Part shown: piece by piece, positions 43,318-55,551 of the stretch
How the letters are laid out: each line of letters opens with the position of its first letter
Numbering within the stretch: the first letter of the stretch is position 1
NCBI GenBank assembly: GCA_020543525.1
Contig: JAHYIO010000039.1
Span: forward strand, 1,426,001 to 1,490,000
Direction: 5' to 3'
Source: Coriolopsis trogii
Taxonomy: Eukaryota > Basidiomycota > Agaricomycetes > Polyporales > Polyporaceae
Length of the DNA: 64,000 nucleotides
Position numbers and translations under genes: made by a program
The notes under the pieces: model-generated
Seen by the model: the letters and a program-made list of their open reading frames with translations, nothing else
Database searches by the model: none
Told to the model about the DNA's origin: nothing

Positions 43318-45647
43318 ATGTCACCTCGCGCCGGCTGGAAGAACAAACTTGCAGCTGCGGCTGGCATATATGCGACAACCTCGAACGTCGCGAACACAAC
43401 TACTGGCACCGTGCAGCCTATACAAGGCAAGGTTGGAGATATGGTCTGGAGTGCCTGTCCTAGCAACAGCGCACTCCCGGGAGCGGAGTGCGGCTACGCC
43501 ATGTGAGTTCACATTATCGTGGGGACGATGACGTGTTGAGTACGGGACTCATTCCCTTCCTTCAGAGTGCCACTTGACTACACAAACCCCGACGCGGGGG
43601 TCGCGAAGATCGCTCTAGGTCGCTATAACGCGACTGCATCGACTCGCAAGGGCAGCATCTTTGTAAACCCTGGCGGACCCGGTGGACCCGGTGTCAGCCT
43701 TGCAACTAGGTCAGGCAACGCCTTCCAGCAATTTGTGAGGAGCCTCACTTCCTACCATGCCTGCAACTGCATCTATGCTGACTTCGTGTATGTTTTCTAG
43801 CTCGGAGAAGAATGGGACATAATCGGCTTCGATCCCAGAGGGATTGGCGCCTCGGAGTATGCTCTCGTGTTTGATTTCAGTGTTAAGATGTGCTCATCCC
43901 TGATGTACAGACCAGCGACCAAGTGCTTCCCAGCTGAAGGGGCGCGGACGGCTTTCATTGCGAATACCGTCCTGGACCGTGGGTATGACGTCGGGCCTGA
44001 CCTGAACGACACGGCGAACCGTTTCCACCTCATCCAGCAGCAAAGGAACGCCGACGCGTTGTACGCGAGTCAGTTTGCTATCTGCTCGCAGACCATGGGA
44101 GATACGCTCCGATACATGGGTACTACGACGGTGGCGCGTGATATTGACTTCATCACTACGTTGGTCGATGGCAAAGACGCGCTCATGTGAGTTTCGTTGT
44201 AAGTGTTCCTCCGCATTGACTCATCTGAGTCTGGCCGTTTTTGCAGCAACTTCTATGGTCTCTCGTATGGAACCGTCATTGGGCAGTACCTCGCGAACAT
44301 GTACGTTTCTGAGAACCACCGCTCTGCTGTGTCCAACGCTGACACTACACCAGTTTCCCCGATAGGGTCGGTCGGATTGCCATCGACGGTGTCGTAGACG
44401 CAATTGCCTGGGCAAGTGAGTGTCACACCGCGCAGTGACGTCAAAACGAGCTCTGATGACTCGCGCAGCTCAGCCAGCATATACATGGTACCGTACCTGG
44501 ATGATCTCAACCGACCCTACCTACGAGAACTTCTTGGACGACTGCGCGAAGGTTCGCATTCGACTTGTTGATACGCACGTTTTATCTCACCCTCCTGACC
44601 TTCAGGCAGGGCCGTCGTTATGCGCTCTCGCTACGTCGCCCAACGACACCGCATCGGCAATTATGGACCGGGTTGAGTCATTCGTAAACAAGCTGTACGA
44701 CTCGCCTATGCCCGTTCCGAATGCGACCATCCCTGGGATCCTCACTTTCGGCCGTGCTCGGAGTAAGCCCTTGCATGCATCATGATATAGCGACACGTAC
44801 TGACATACAGTCAGTCTTCATGCTTCACACTCTCGCAGTCCCTGAGAGCTGGCCCTCCGCTGCCACAACCATCGCAGCGGCTATGGCAGGTGACGCTTCC
44901 GCGATGCTTGACGCTGTCAACGAGAAGGACTTGGTCGATCTCGAGCGTTCTGCCGTCTCGTGCAACGACAACAAACCCTTCGCGCCACCCAAGCCCGAGG
45001 ACGTCATTGATGAGGCGCTGTTCGTACTCGGGAACGTGTCGCGCTTTGTGCTTGCAGAGACGATCACTGAGCCCGACAGCGGGTGCCAGTTCTGGCCTGT
45101 ATCTCCTCCGGAGCGGTACCTCGGACCGTTCAATAGCACGCTCAAGAACCCGATGCTCATCATCAGCAACACAGTGAGTCTGTCAACAAGGCGGTGAATC
45201 GCTCTCAGACATGCCTGACTCTGGACGGTAGAACGACCCCGCGACGCCGCTTCTGAACGGGCGCATTGTTCACGAGACTCTGGGCAACTCCAGCTCGACA
45301 ATCCTCGTCCAGGATGGTCCAGGGGTGAGTACATCGTCGCTTTCTATCAGGCTGGGGCTAGCGAGTGTCCGATGCTCATGGCTGCGTGTTATCCCCTGTA
45401 GCATACCTCACTTGCCCTCACCTCGGTCTGCACCATCCGTTCGTTGCGCGCATTCTTCGCGAACGGCACGCTTCCCGCCGCTGGGACCGTTTGCCCGGTG
45501 GATGCCGAGACGTTCCCCAAGCCTCAAGCCAGTGGAGGCATCGGAAGCGTTGCGATTGAATCCCAGGCACTTGCAACTGGGACGGACTACGCCTCGAGCA
45601 GGGCTAAGATTGCTTCTCACATCCCTAGACTGAGGCACATGTCGTGA
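43318..45647 (+). CDS. TAP-like alpha/beta hydrolase (peptidase-type)
   Basis: Alpha/beta hydrolase of the tripeptidyl aminopeptidase-like group (peptidase family S33 type), 579 residues. Exons: 43318-43502, 43566-43734, 43801-43856, 43911-44186, 44247-44300, 44354-44415, 44469-44551, 44606-44762, 44815-45173, 45232-45324 and 45402-45647. The oxyanion segment is FVNPGGPGGPG; the nucleophile elbow is GLSYGT; the acid is in NDPATPL and the catalytic His in QDGPGHTS, the last two within the TAP-like C-terminal domain. Several Cys and N-glycosylation-type sites (NSTL, NGTL, NATI) fit a secreted enzyme, but the N-terminus (MSPRAGWKNKLAAAAG) is not a classic signal peptide, so the start or location is less sure. 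Substrate may be peptides or esters. Confidence 0.9.
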
Positions 45648-46481
45648 AGGGGAGGTTTGATGTGTTGGGACTCTTGTGAGCTAAGAGGTAGTCGACGCGC
45701 GTCGCGCGAGTAATGTGATAGCACTCACTACTGGTACAGTGGACTCTTTTTTCACTATGTGGATGTGATGAATGATCACATATCACTCCTTGTTGAAGTT
45801 ACCCATGTGGAAAGTATGACAGGAGCCTTGCAGCAGCACGACGTGCTCAGTTCAATCGGACGAAGAGGTTTCCGTACGATGCGGGAGTACAGCGCTTCGG
45901 CCGGCCTTACTAGGGAATACTTACCGTTATATAGGCCCGAAAGTGTGGCTGTGCAACTATGACATGGAACGCTTTCGGAGTCGGAACGGTCTCTCTCACA
46001 CCTCTTCTTCGACCCACCATGTCCTCAGAGCTCTACACTTGCAGCCCGCTGAAGTTCGGAGTTCCAGATTATGTGTTACTGACCACCTGCTACGATAGGC
46101 GTGTTCTCCGGCTAACATGTGTTGTCAAAGCGCGATCAGCGCCGAACGCTTTGCAAGGAGTGCTGAACGCTTTGCAAGAGCACCTAAAAGGAAATTGACG
46201 CCTTCGTACGCTTTGCATGCTAACCGCATATGGTAATCAACGCCTTCGAACGCTTTGCATGCTAACCTGTTATAGAAAACCACGCCGTCGAACGCTTTGC
46301 AAAGACGCCCGCGTAGCTGGGAGGCTTTTGAGATGCGTACAGCTCCCAACCTTTGTCCTGCCATGTATAAAATGCCTTTTCTTGCGCGGTGGTATGTCAT
46401 CGTTTGCCCTCGCAGAACACTCTCCTCGAGAACACCTCTCCAGCAATACCACACTCCCATACCTCCCTCGTCAAAGCTTCC
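45648..46481. other. Intergenic containing a short tandem repeat
   Basis: No gene seen. The right half has the repeat cluster described next and the promoter of the gene at 46482, with TATAAAA at about 46366. Confidence 0.5.
46144..46301 (+). repeat. Five copies of a GAACGCTTTGCA core, ~42-bp period
   Basis: The core occurs at 46144, 46165, 46206 (with one changed base), 46248 and 46290. Spacing is 21, 41, 42 and 42 nt. Copies 3 and 4 also share the flanks ACGCCTTCG before and TGCTAACC after, so this is a decayed 42-bp minisatellite. It ends about 180 nt before the next gene's start codon. Confidence 0.85.
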
Positions 46482-47581
46482 ATGGCTTTCTTCATGCCTT
46501 TCACCTCCGACCCGCTCTTTAACGCGCAGAGGTATGTGCTTGGTCTATTACTTGGTATACCGGCGCGTACTGATGCTAGTGCAGCCTTGTCGACGCACCA
46601 GTTGTCCAGGACCCCATGTCTGCCTGGTTCGACTTCGATGCGTATTCACAGGACAGCCTCATGCAGAGCCATTCCTACGAGCTGCAAGCCTTCGACCTGA
46701 CGGACAACTATAGCACCGGTCCATTTCCTCACACATACTCTCTCGATGACGACTACTCCATCGGGGGTACGGTAGACGCAACTTCTCTCGGGCAGGAGGG
46801 CATCTCGCCCTCTGTCCTGACTACCCAACCCCTCGACACATGGTTCGCGTCGCAGGTAGACGATACCCCAGATTCAAGCAACACGATTGAGCACGTCCGC
46901 TCTTCAGCGCCTTCCCCTGTCGACTTCAGCTCCGTCGAGCTCTACCGCTATCCTCGTGTTCCCCCTTCTCCGATCCCACGTCCCTCCGCACCTCGCCCTT
47001 ATAAGCGCAAGATCGAAGATTCCGATTACGATGATGCTGAGGACGACGATACGTCCTCCAGCTGTTCCGAATACGCACCGCGCAGACCCGCCAAGCGCTC
47101 CTTTTGCGGACTCTTCGCTAAGAAGGCTCCCAAGGCTCCCCTCCCCGCGAGTCTGCAGCCGATCAAGGTGCGCTCGGCGACCCTTCCTCGCTGCCCGATG
47201 CCCGGCTGCGGGATTGCACTTGAGGACCGCGACTCGGTCTGGCGCGGACACTTCAAGCGTGCGCACCACGACGACCTCTGCATGACCCCCGGGTGCCGCG
47301 GGCTCGTCGCCGGCTCGTGCAAGGCGCGCTGTCCGTTCCCCCTCGACGGGTGCAAGTCCTGCCACGGCCACGAAGAGAAGGGGAGGAAGGCTGGGGCTGA
47401 CGCAGGCGCGATGACGATCGAAAGCGTCGGGCGGCACCTGCTCAACATTCACTTCAAGGTCGCGTACCGTTGCCCGCTGTGTGGCCTGCAGAACGAGTGG
47501 CGGGAGTCGGCTTGCGTGCGCCATATCAGGCGGTGCTCTGAAAAGCATGGGAAACCGGCCAAGAAGCGGTCTATTCTGTGA
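46482..47581 (+). CDS. Putative zinc-finger regulator, Cys/His-rich C-terminus
   Basis: Protein of 348 residues from two exons (46482-46531 and 46585-47581). The N-terminal 150 residues are acidic and Ser/Asp-rich, of the type found in activation regions. A basic, nuclear-signal-like patch follows (PYKRKIEDSD, RRPAKRSF). The C-terminal third holds Cys/His clusters: CPMPGCGIAL...HFKRAHH is C2H2-like, CMTPGC and CKARCPFPLDGCKSCHGH form a dense middle cluster, and CPLCG...HIRRC closes as a second finger. This points to a DNA-binding or other zinc-binding regulator. No named family was recognised, and the spacing differs from canonical C2H2 fingers. The 42-bp repeat array lies in its promoter region. 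Confidence 0.75.
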
Positions 47582-48052
47582 TTTTGTACCTCATCTTCTA
47601 GATTGTGCACTCGTCTTTATCGTGTTCGTTCGCACTTCTTTACGATTGACTTATTACCTTCGTTCTATACCTCCTGTTGTATTAGTACTACAGATGAATC
47701 AAACTCCCTGCTCTTCCGTCTCCTGCAGCGTTTCCCTCTTACATTGTTCGTCAAACGTTTCTCCACATACCTTGTTTCAGCACATCGCTCCGAGTCCGAT
47801 GGCACAAGGCGAACACCTCAGCGCTTCACTGTGGCCGAGATGCCTTACGGGGACGTGCGGCAAAGACCGATAAGTACCTGGGACTCCATTCAACACTGCG
47901 TAGTACTCAACACGACCTGCGCAGGTCCGTGTGCGCCATCTTCTCCTTCTTCATTACCCTCGCCGCACGAGAGGACTTCCTGGCAGCTCAACGGAAATCG
48001 GCGACACGGACTACGCTGGAGGCTTTTGCACGACGACAACCGTACTATCAAC
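47582..48052. other. Intergenic, no gene seen
   Basis: 3' flank of the zinc-finger gene and leader of VPS26. A frame runs upstream from the VPS26 ATG without a stop for some distance but lacks conserved sequence. Confidence 0.45.
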
Positions 48053-49451
48053 ATGGCCGCATACTTCTTTGCGTCACCAGTCGATGTTGACATCAAGCTC
48101 GAGGGCGAAGATGACAGGAAGAAGGTGGAGATGAAGGCGGAGAAGGAGAAAGTGGTCTCATGTCCCGTCTACTATGACGGCGAGTCGGTGGCAGGCCAGG
48201 TAAGTCACTTCTTGCTTCGCGCGCAGCCTGCTCTACACGTCTGCTAGGCACATTGCTCAATGTGTGCGTAGGTGACCGTACGCGTACGAGATGGGAAGAA
48301 GTTGGCGCACGAGGGCATCAAGGTTGAGTTTGTGGGCAGCATTGGTGAGTACGTGCGGCCTCTCACCTTACTCACCTCATCGACGACGTCGCATTAGAGT
48401 TATTCTACGACCGGGGACACCACCATGAGTTCCTCTCATTATCACAAGAACTGGCTGCACCAGGAGAGATGCGTCAAGCGCAGACGTTTGACTTTCTCTT
48501 CAAGAATGTGGAGAAGCAGTTCGAGAGCTACCAGGGCATCAATGTCAAGCTCAGGTGCGTGCCTCATGCGTTTGTGCTCTTCGGTTGCCTCAACACTGCG
48601 CGCGCATATATCCAGGTATTTTATCAAGGTCACCATCTCGCGGAGGATAGCAGACGTGACGAAGGAGAAGGATCTATGGGTACACTCATACCGCATGCCC
48701 CCAGACAGCAACAACTCGATCAAGATGGAAGTCGGGATCGAGGATTGTCTGCACATAGAGTTTGAGTACAACAAATCCAAGTGCGTCACTTCCACTCGCC
48801 TCATATCTCACTCGTGCTCAGCGTACTTCCTCCTCTGTCTTGTGGAACCAAATCTCACCCTCCCCAGGTACCACCTGAAGGACGTCATAGTTGGCAAGAT
48901 CTACTTTTTGCTCGTCCGCATCAAGATCAAGCACATGGAACTGTCTATCATCCGCCGCGAAACAACTGGCTCACCACCGAACCAGTACAACGAGAGCGAG
49001 ACGATCACCAAGTTCGAGATCATGGATGGCGCACCCGTAAGAGGTGTGTTACCTCCCTCGTTGCCCGCGTTCTTTTGTCCACCCTTCTCGTTCGCTTTCT
49101 TCCTCTGCGGCAACTGCGATGCTAACACTAGCCCAGGTGAGACGATCCCGATACGCCTCTTCCTCGGCGGCTTCGACCTCACCCCGACGTTCCGGGACGT
49201 GAACAAGAAGTTCAGCACGCGATATTACCTCAACCTCGTCCTCATCGACGAAGAGAACAGGCGATACTTCAAGCAACAGGTGCGTTACAGCCGTCTCCTC
49301 CTCCGCGAAGTCGTCCTCTGACCTCATTGGCTGGGTCTCTGCGTCTTACAGGAAATCACCATTTTCCGGATACCAGAGGTGAGTGTGCTCTTGACGAGAG
49401 GCTGTATGCATCAGTCAGGGGATCTTAGCTGACGATGCGCGACAGAACTGA
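48053..49451 (+). CDS. VPS26: Retromer subunit Vps26
   Basis: Arrestin-fold subunit of the retromer (with Vps29 and Vps35), which returns cargo from endosomes to the Golgi. Exons: 48053-48199, 48272-48344, 48398-48554, 48616-48780, 48868-49043, 49137-49279, 49352-49378 and 49446-49451; 297 residues, the usual size. Family landmarks: the start MAAYFFASPVDVDIKLEGEDDR in two parts, VYYDGESVAGQV, FYDRGHHHEF, KDVIVGKIYFLLVRIKIKHMELSIIRRE, GETIPIRLFL, and FSTRYYLNLVLIDEENRRYFKQQEIT. The C-terminus is placed in a 6-nt last exon (AAC plus stop), giving FRIPEN; reading through instead would add a short unrelated tail. Convergent with TCD, with 289 nt between stops. Confidence 0.97.
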
Positions 49452-49740
49452 CGGGACCGTGTACTGTAATACGATTGTTTATTCGTTGGATTTATGGCAT
49501 CTTCTACTGTGCTTGTTCGCCTGACGATGGACACCGTGCACGACAGCATCAAGGCGACATGAACGCTTGTCCAGTGATTTGATGCCAACAGCCTCGCCTG
49601 GCATCACTGTTGAGTCGGGATGCTGTGATTATGATTATGGCGAATGCAGATCGCGCAAACCCAGCAAATGTGTTCATCGAAGACTACTTCAAGGTGTTCT
49701 AGTGTGCAGTCCTCCCGCAGTCCGCTGCGTCCGAGGTCAC

Positions 49741-51491
49741 TCACATGACCCACTCGACGACCTTGCGCACCTCCTCTCTCCGCCTCCGCACGACGTCCAC
49801 CGTCTCCGCGCCCCACACCTCCGCCGGGTCCCGCTTGCCGAGGAGACACTCGTTGAGGTGCTTCTCGGCGTCCGCGAACTCGAGCGCGACGCAGTTGCCG
49901 AGCGAGAGCGGCGCGGAGGGGTCCCAGCGGACGAGCGCGGGACGCTCGGGCACGGCGTGGGGCGGGCGGACGGAGCGGCCGCGGTGGATGTCGTCGAAGA
50001 GCATCCCGGCATCGTCGTCGTCTAGGGGGAGTTTGCTGGGAAGGAGAGCAGGTCAGCATTGCGACAACAAGAGGTCATGGGGTTGAGACATTCGGGTGTT
50101 GATGGCGGAGGATGGGCACGGCGTGCTCACTTGATCTGGTGTCCGAGGAACTTCTCCTCGCGCTTGTGGAGGTCGCGGTAGAGCCGCTCGTTGAACTTTT
50201 TGCGGCCTTTGATGGGGAGAGGGTTGGAGATGGGCTTTCCCGCCAGCTCGCAGAGGATGTAGGTCGCAATGTTGAGACCGAAGATAGCAGGGAGCGGGCC
50301 TGTTCCGAAACATGGTCGTCATCATTTGGACAGTATACATGTCATACTCTGCTCACCTAGCACAGGGAGGATGCGGACGCGGAAGTCGTCGAACACACCC
50401 AGCTCCTTCACGTTGCCCTTTTGGAACTCCTCCTCCGGGAGCGGGAGAAGCTTGACGTCTCCTGGGACCTCGGTCGAGTAGACGACGGGGATGCCGGAGG
50501 ACACGCCTTCGAGGCGGAGGCGGCGACGGACAGAGCGCGCGAGGGGATCGTACATCGTGTAGGATATGTCGCTGATCTGGACGCGCGTTGGGTCGCATTT
50601 TGCGCCCGAGCCCATGGAGGAGAAGACCTGCGTGGGGGCACCGACGCGTGTCAGCACAAGAGAAGGTGGCGTAGCCCCGAGAATGACTGGCCTTGATATT
50701 GTTCTCGTGGCAGTACTTGAGCAAGTCGACTTTCGTTGTGATGTTGTCGATGGCATCTAGAGACAGCGAATGGATGTGAGTACATGGACGATGGTGGCGA
50801 GGGACCACGCACCTATGACCCAGTCGACACCCTCGAGATGATCACCACCCGACTCCTTTCTCCAGATGTCTATGCGGGCATCGACCTCTACGACGCGAGA
50901 GATTTGCTTGAGTGTGCGTTCAATGCATCGAACTTTTGGCGTGCCCACGTCTGAAAGCACGGCGGTCGCGTGTCTATTTAGCGACGAGAGCGTCACTTGG
51001 TCAAAGTCGACCAGACGTATTTTTCCGACACCACTAGCTTGCTCGGTCAGTGCACTGCAGAGAGGGAGAACGTGGCGGACGTACGATCGGGCGAGCATGA
51101 CGGCGGCCCAGCTGCCGACACCCCCGCAACCTACCACGACGACCGAGCTCTTCCTTATGCGCTCCATACCGTCGTCACCAAAGAACGCATAGTTGCGGGC
51201 GAGCTGCTCGCGCACTAGCTCTTCGTCGTACGCAAGTGACGGCGCGCGCGCAAGGCCATGGACGCCGAGATCGATGTCTTCGTGCTCGTCCGCTGCGTGC
51301 TCGTCTTTCTGTTTTCCGTTCCGGCCAGCGGCGCCTGAGGTGAGCGAGCGGAGGATGTCCTGGTCGAGGGTGCGCCGTCGCTGTCGCTTAAGATAGGTTT
51401 GGTAGGCGGAGAAGGCACTGGCGGTGAGCACGGATGCGGCGAGGGCGGTGAGGACGAGTTGGGAGCGGTGAGAGTGGAGGTCGAGAGACAT
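49741..51491 (-). CDS. tRNA threonylcarbamoyladenosine dehydratase (Tcd)
   Basis: E1-like (ThiF family) enzyme that uses ATP to cyclise t6A37 to ct6A in tRNAs reading ANN codons; in yeast Tcd1 and Tcd2 sit on the mitochondrial outer membrane. Exons: 51491-51085, 51033-50813, 50756-50692, 50627-50357, 50299-50131 and 50035-49741; 475 residues. An N-terminal hydrophobic span (LVLTALAASVLTASAFSAYQTYL) fits membrane anchoring. The nucleotide-binding VVVGCGGVGSW, LVDFDQVTLSSLNRH and DAIDNITTK motifs are intact; SMGSGAKCDPTRVQISDI is the TcdA-type region. The intron after exon 3 begins with GC (AAG then GCCAGT). Fungi often carry two TCD paralogues, so I leave the symbol blank. Confidence 0.94.
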
Positions 51492-52608
51492 CTTGCTCGG
51501 CGCTCGCCAGTACGCTGGCCATGACGTCGAGCTTGGGCGTCTCCCCCCCGCTGCCCTTTACATCGTCACTCTTCACACTGAGATACATATCTTGTCGTGT
51601 ATAGAGCAGTGCAGGGGGCCGCGAACTTACTTCCCTCCCTCACCTCCCCCACCCTGCTGTTGTTGGTGAGATACTCGAGGACACTGGCCAACGCGTCGAG
51701 TCGCCGTCGGCACAATCAAGAACGACATCATGTCGAGAATCGCGCAGATCGGAATCATGGGTGGATTTGTCCCAGCCTGAGTCAATTTACACGCTTCCAT
51801 CCAGTGGTATCCATTTGTCTTCTGACCGCAGGACGTACGCATGCGGCATGGGAGAACTCTTGGGATATTCGGTGAGCTTGTACACTTGTTGTCCACCCCA
51901 AAGCGTGTTCCGAGTCGGACACAATGTACAGCGCTTCCCACATCTTTGCTTCAAGTTCCTCCGACTCTTTGAATCGGTCGCCATCGTGTTCGGACGTTTA
52001 CGCCCAGGTGCGGGAACTTGGAAGTGGAACATGTCAGACGCTGAATCATTAGGGGATGATCCGCCCAGGCTCGCTTGACGGAATCTCGCACAGCGCGCCG
52101 TACATTGAACCTGGAACATCTCATCTGGCCAACACGAACTGCGTCCTTGAGCTTGCGCGTCCTAACCTTGTTACTGCTGTATGAGAGCAAGGTCAGCTCT
52201 TCATTATGACAACTGCGCGCGTCCATGGCCCAGAAAGGTAGCCGAAGCATGAATATGATTACCAGGACGACGAGTCGCCATCGGGCACACAGCCTGGGAG
52301 CTGTTGCCATCGTTGTGCTATCCTAAGTTGGCCATCAGACACTCGGGCCCAGGCGAGGGCAGCCAACCCGGCCGTTATTGGGCCTGCCCCGATCACTGTG
52401 TTATCACTCCCTCCCGGGTGTCCCTCCTCACGCTTTACGACCATCGCTCCTTTCTTTCTCCCTCGGTGCAGGCGTCGCCCTTTACTCGCAGCAAGTCTGC
52501 ATTCCATTCTTTTCTTTCCTTGCGCGTCGCCGTCGTCTCTGCTGGTCCGGTACTTCTTGAAATGCACTTTGCTCTTCTCTAGGACCCCCAACACAACTAT
52601 TCCAGTCC
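51492..52608. other. Divergent promoter region, no gene seen
   Basis: Between the TCD start (minus) and the seven-span membrane protein start (plus). Frames on both strands are short and mirror each other; the C/T-rich run at 52420-52580 looks like the leader of the plus-strand gene. Confidence 0.5.
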
Positions 52609-55551
52609 ATGGGCGAAATCTGTCTCTCGGTCGCTCCTATTTTGCGTTGTCAGTCCCTCTCTAGGCTCGAGGCTGGTATTCTCCTCCTCCCGGCTGGGTT
52701 TGAAATCATATTCGCGATCGTGTTGCTCTGGGTCAAGCGTGCGAGTTCCGACAAGTAAGTGTCCAATCTTCCTTGTTCTTTCTTCGGTGGCGCAGAAGGA
52801 TGCGGTGAAGGAGGCGAGAGGGAAGGATTCGCGATGCATGGTGGCGTGGACGCGTTGAGTGGCAGGAGCTCTTAACATGTCCCAGTACGCTTAATATGCT
52901 CAGGATCCCATGGAGGGGACGCGTATTCCTTCACACCCCACATTCATGATACTAGCTTTTTGCTTATTTGCACGCGATATTGAACCCCACATCTTTTACA
53001 GGAAACATGTCTTCCTCGCATCTGAAGTATTCGTGTACTTCTTGCTAGCCGTTCTTGACCTCCTCACCCACACCATTCCTACCATCGGAACGTCCATCGA
53101 CACCTTCAGGTCGCTCGATATCATCATCGGTATGTGGTCTTATTGTATCTGACCACCGCTCCCTGTTCATTGCATATACATCAGGGGTGGCATCCTTCAT
53201 CCCTCTGTTCCTGTATACCTTCGCCCTATACCTCTTCACGTCGACCGAGCTCGTTCCCATCTTGCCCGTCCGCTTCCAAAACATCGCAAAATATGTGCTC
53301 ATTGCGTTCATACCCCTCATCATCCTCATGAACGAGCTTGGTTCTTTTGTGGGCATCACCTACCGTGAGTACGTAACACAACTCATGAAACGCGTTTGCT
53401 GAGACACCCTGCTTCATAGGCACCTTTGGTGGATCCGATGGCATCCCTCTGCAGCTTGGAGTTGGCTTCACCGATGGAAACACTCAGATGTTCCTGAGCA
53501 GCGTCACGCTTGTCCTCCTCACTGCTTTTCAGGCGTCCAACTTCTGCATCGCGTTCTACCGTCTCATGAAGGCTCTTTCCCACCAGCGCACCATCGATTC
53601 AACTCAGGCTGAGAAGGAATTGGAGGCGCACCTCTTCCGAGGCCTTGGATGGATTGTTGCAGGCTTGAAGCTGGGCGCGATAGAGACTGTCATTGGATTT
53701 GCACAGGACGGCTTCGGTGTCGCGTTCACTCGTCGACTGCTCCGCTTGCTTTCCCATGCGTGCCTCATCATCGGCATGGTCAAGGGTGTCGACACCGTTG
53801 AGGACTTCCAGCTCTTCAGTCCGAGTCAAGCGCAGAAGCGCCGCAAGTCCGCGCTACGGGCTATGATCCAGAACCCGCGCTTCAGCACTTTCCGTCATGT
53901 CGGTGGCCATGATTTCGACAAGCAGAACCCGTTCGACGAGAAGCGCAACTCCGTTATCAAGCTTGGGGACCCCTCTTGGATGCGTCGCGATTTTGTCAAG
54001 TCGCAGACCGTTCCTATCGACGGAGAAGGCACAGTATCCGTGGCTGCCCCCAAGCGTCCTTCCGTTCGCCGCAAGGCCGTTCGCGAATCGATCTCATCGA
54101 AGCGCAGCTCCTGGCAAGAGAAGAAGAACCCCATCGAGCAGGACGAGTTCAACGACATCCAGCAGGATGCACGCGAGATCGAGGTCCCTCAAGCCGTTGC
54201 CATGCGTCGCCCATCACTTGCTCCCCGTCTGCCCCAGCAGCGCGTGACCGTGCACATCCGCCAAGACCGTCTCCCGGTGCTCGAGCTCCGTCGCCTGTCC
54301 GACCTCGAATTCTTGGACCTCGTCCAAGACCCATTCCGCGACCCACACATGCGTGTCCGCTCGCTGCCTGGCAACTACGACCCATCGAGACCACAGCTTG
54401 CCAGCCCCATGTCCCTGCCGGCGCTCAGAGGCGCTCGCGGTCGCGCGCCCGCGTTCCCCGCCCCCGTCGCCCAGGTGCAGTCCGCGCGGGAATCCGTCGC
54501 GAGCCGGCACAGCCGCTCTGCCAGCTTTACAAGCTACGACCGGCCCTGGAGCCAGGCCCAACCCCACTCCAACCCCCGGGACAGCGCGATCAGCTTTGGC
54601 TCTCGCAACAGCGTGGCCTCCTACGACGTCGGTGTAGTTGACGTTGATGGTGACAACGCGGGACAGCAGCAGCAGCAGCAGCCCGAGGGCCCCGCCCAGG
54701 ACTCGTTCCTCGCAATCGGCTCGCCCAGCGAGACGATCTCGAGCTGGGTGAGCCCGGGCTCGACGCGCGCGATGCGCTTCCCCCCATCCACCTCGTCCCG
54801 AGTGTCGTCAAGGCGCGTGAGCCGCCGCTCGCGCGGTGTGTCGTCCGAGACGACCGCGTCGGACGTCGAGGCGCTCACGATGCAGTTCCCGGGCATCCCT
54901 GCGCCGCCGTTCGCGCCCGCCATGCCCATGCGCCGGAGCATGCTGTCGCAGGAGGTGCCGAGGGAGGAGGAGTTCATCGCTGAGGGCATGGTGCCGGAGT
55001 CGCCGCCGGCATCTTCACCGGCGGAGGAGGTCGAGCGCGTGCCGTCGTTCAAGCGCAAGGCGCCGTCGCCGCTCGTGACGGAGGGCCTCGTCGACCAGCG
55101 GCTCTCGGACGTGGTGATCGAGCAGGTCACGGACGAGGAGGATGTCGCGGCGTCGCTCCCGACCCCGATGTCCGCGCCGCGGCACCAGGGCTCGCACTCG
55201 CAGAAGCTCGCGGACGTGCCGCTGACGCCGTTCGTGGACGAGCAGGAGGAGTTCGAGGGCGAGCAGCGGGTGCCGTCGCAATACCGACCCCAGCCGCAGG
55301 TCAGGCGGTCAAAGTCGCTCGCCAAGGCCGTGAGCGACAGGGCGGAGGCGGACATGGGTGCGAACCTCGTGCGCGTGAAGAGCGTGGGGAACGCGCCGAT
55401 GCGCTCCGTGTCGGCTGCGCATCGGACGGCGATGGCGAGGGAGAGCGTGATGGTCGAGCTGGGCCATGTCGTGGGAGAGAGGCGGGCGCGGTTGAACGCG
55501 GTGGCGGGCGGTGGTGAGCGGTTTGACGAGAGGGCGTACGCGAGGGTGTGA
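52609..55551 (+). CDS. Seven-span membrane protein with long disordered tail
   Basis: Unknown membrane protein of 861 residues, exons 52609-52754, 53002-53129, 53185-53364 and 53420-55551. Seven hydrophobic segments appear in the first 275 residues: GILLLPAGFEIIFAIVLLWV, VFVYFLLAVLDLL, ASFIPLFLYTFALYLF, VLIAFIPLIILM, SSVTLVLLTAFQASNF, GLGWIVAGLKLGAIETVIGF and LLSHACLIIGMV. The remaining ~580 residues are Ser/Arg/Pro-rich, with a short poly-Gln and many basic-Ser motifs (RRPSL, RRVSRRS) that resemble kinase sites. The layout is receptor- or sensor-like, but no receptor family motif was recognised, so this is inference. The first intron is 247 nt; an ATG further upstream is not excluded. Confidence 0.8.

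Noticed and set aside
46144..46301. Repeat cluster as a CRISPR array
   Set aside because: Nuclear fungal DNA, degenerate copies, short core, uneven spacing and no cas genes.
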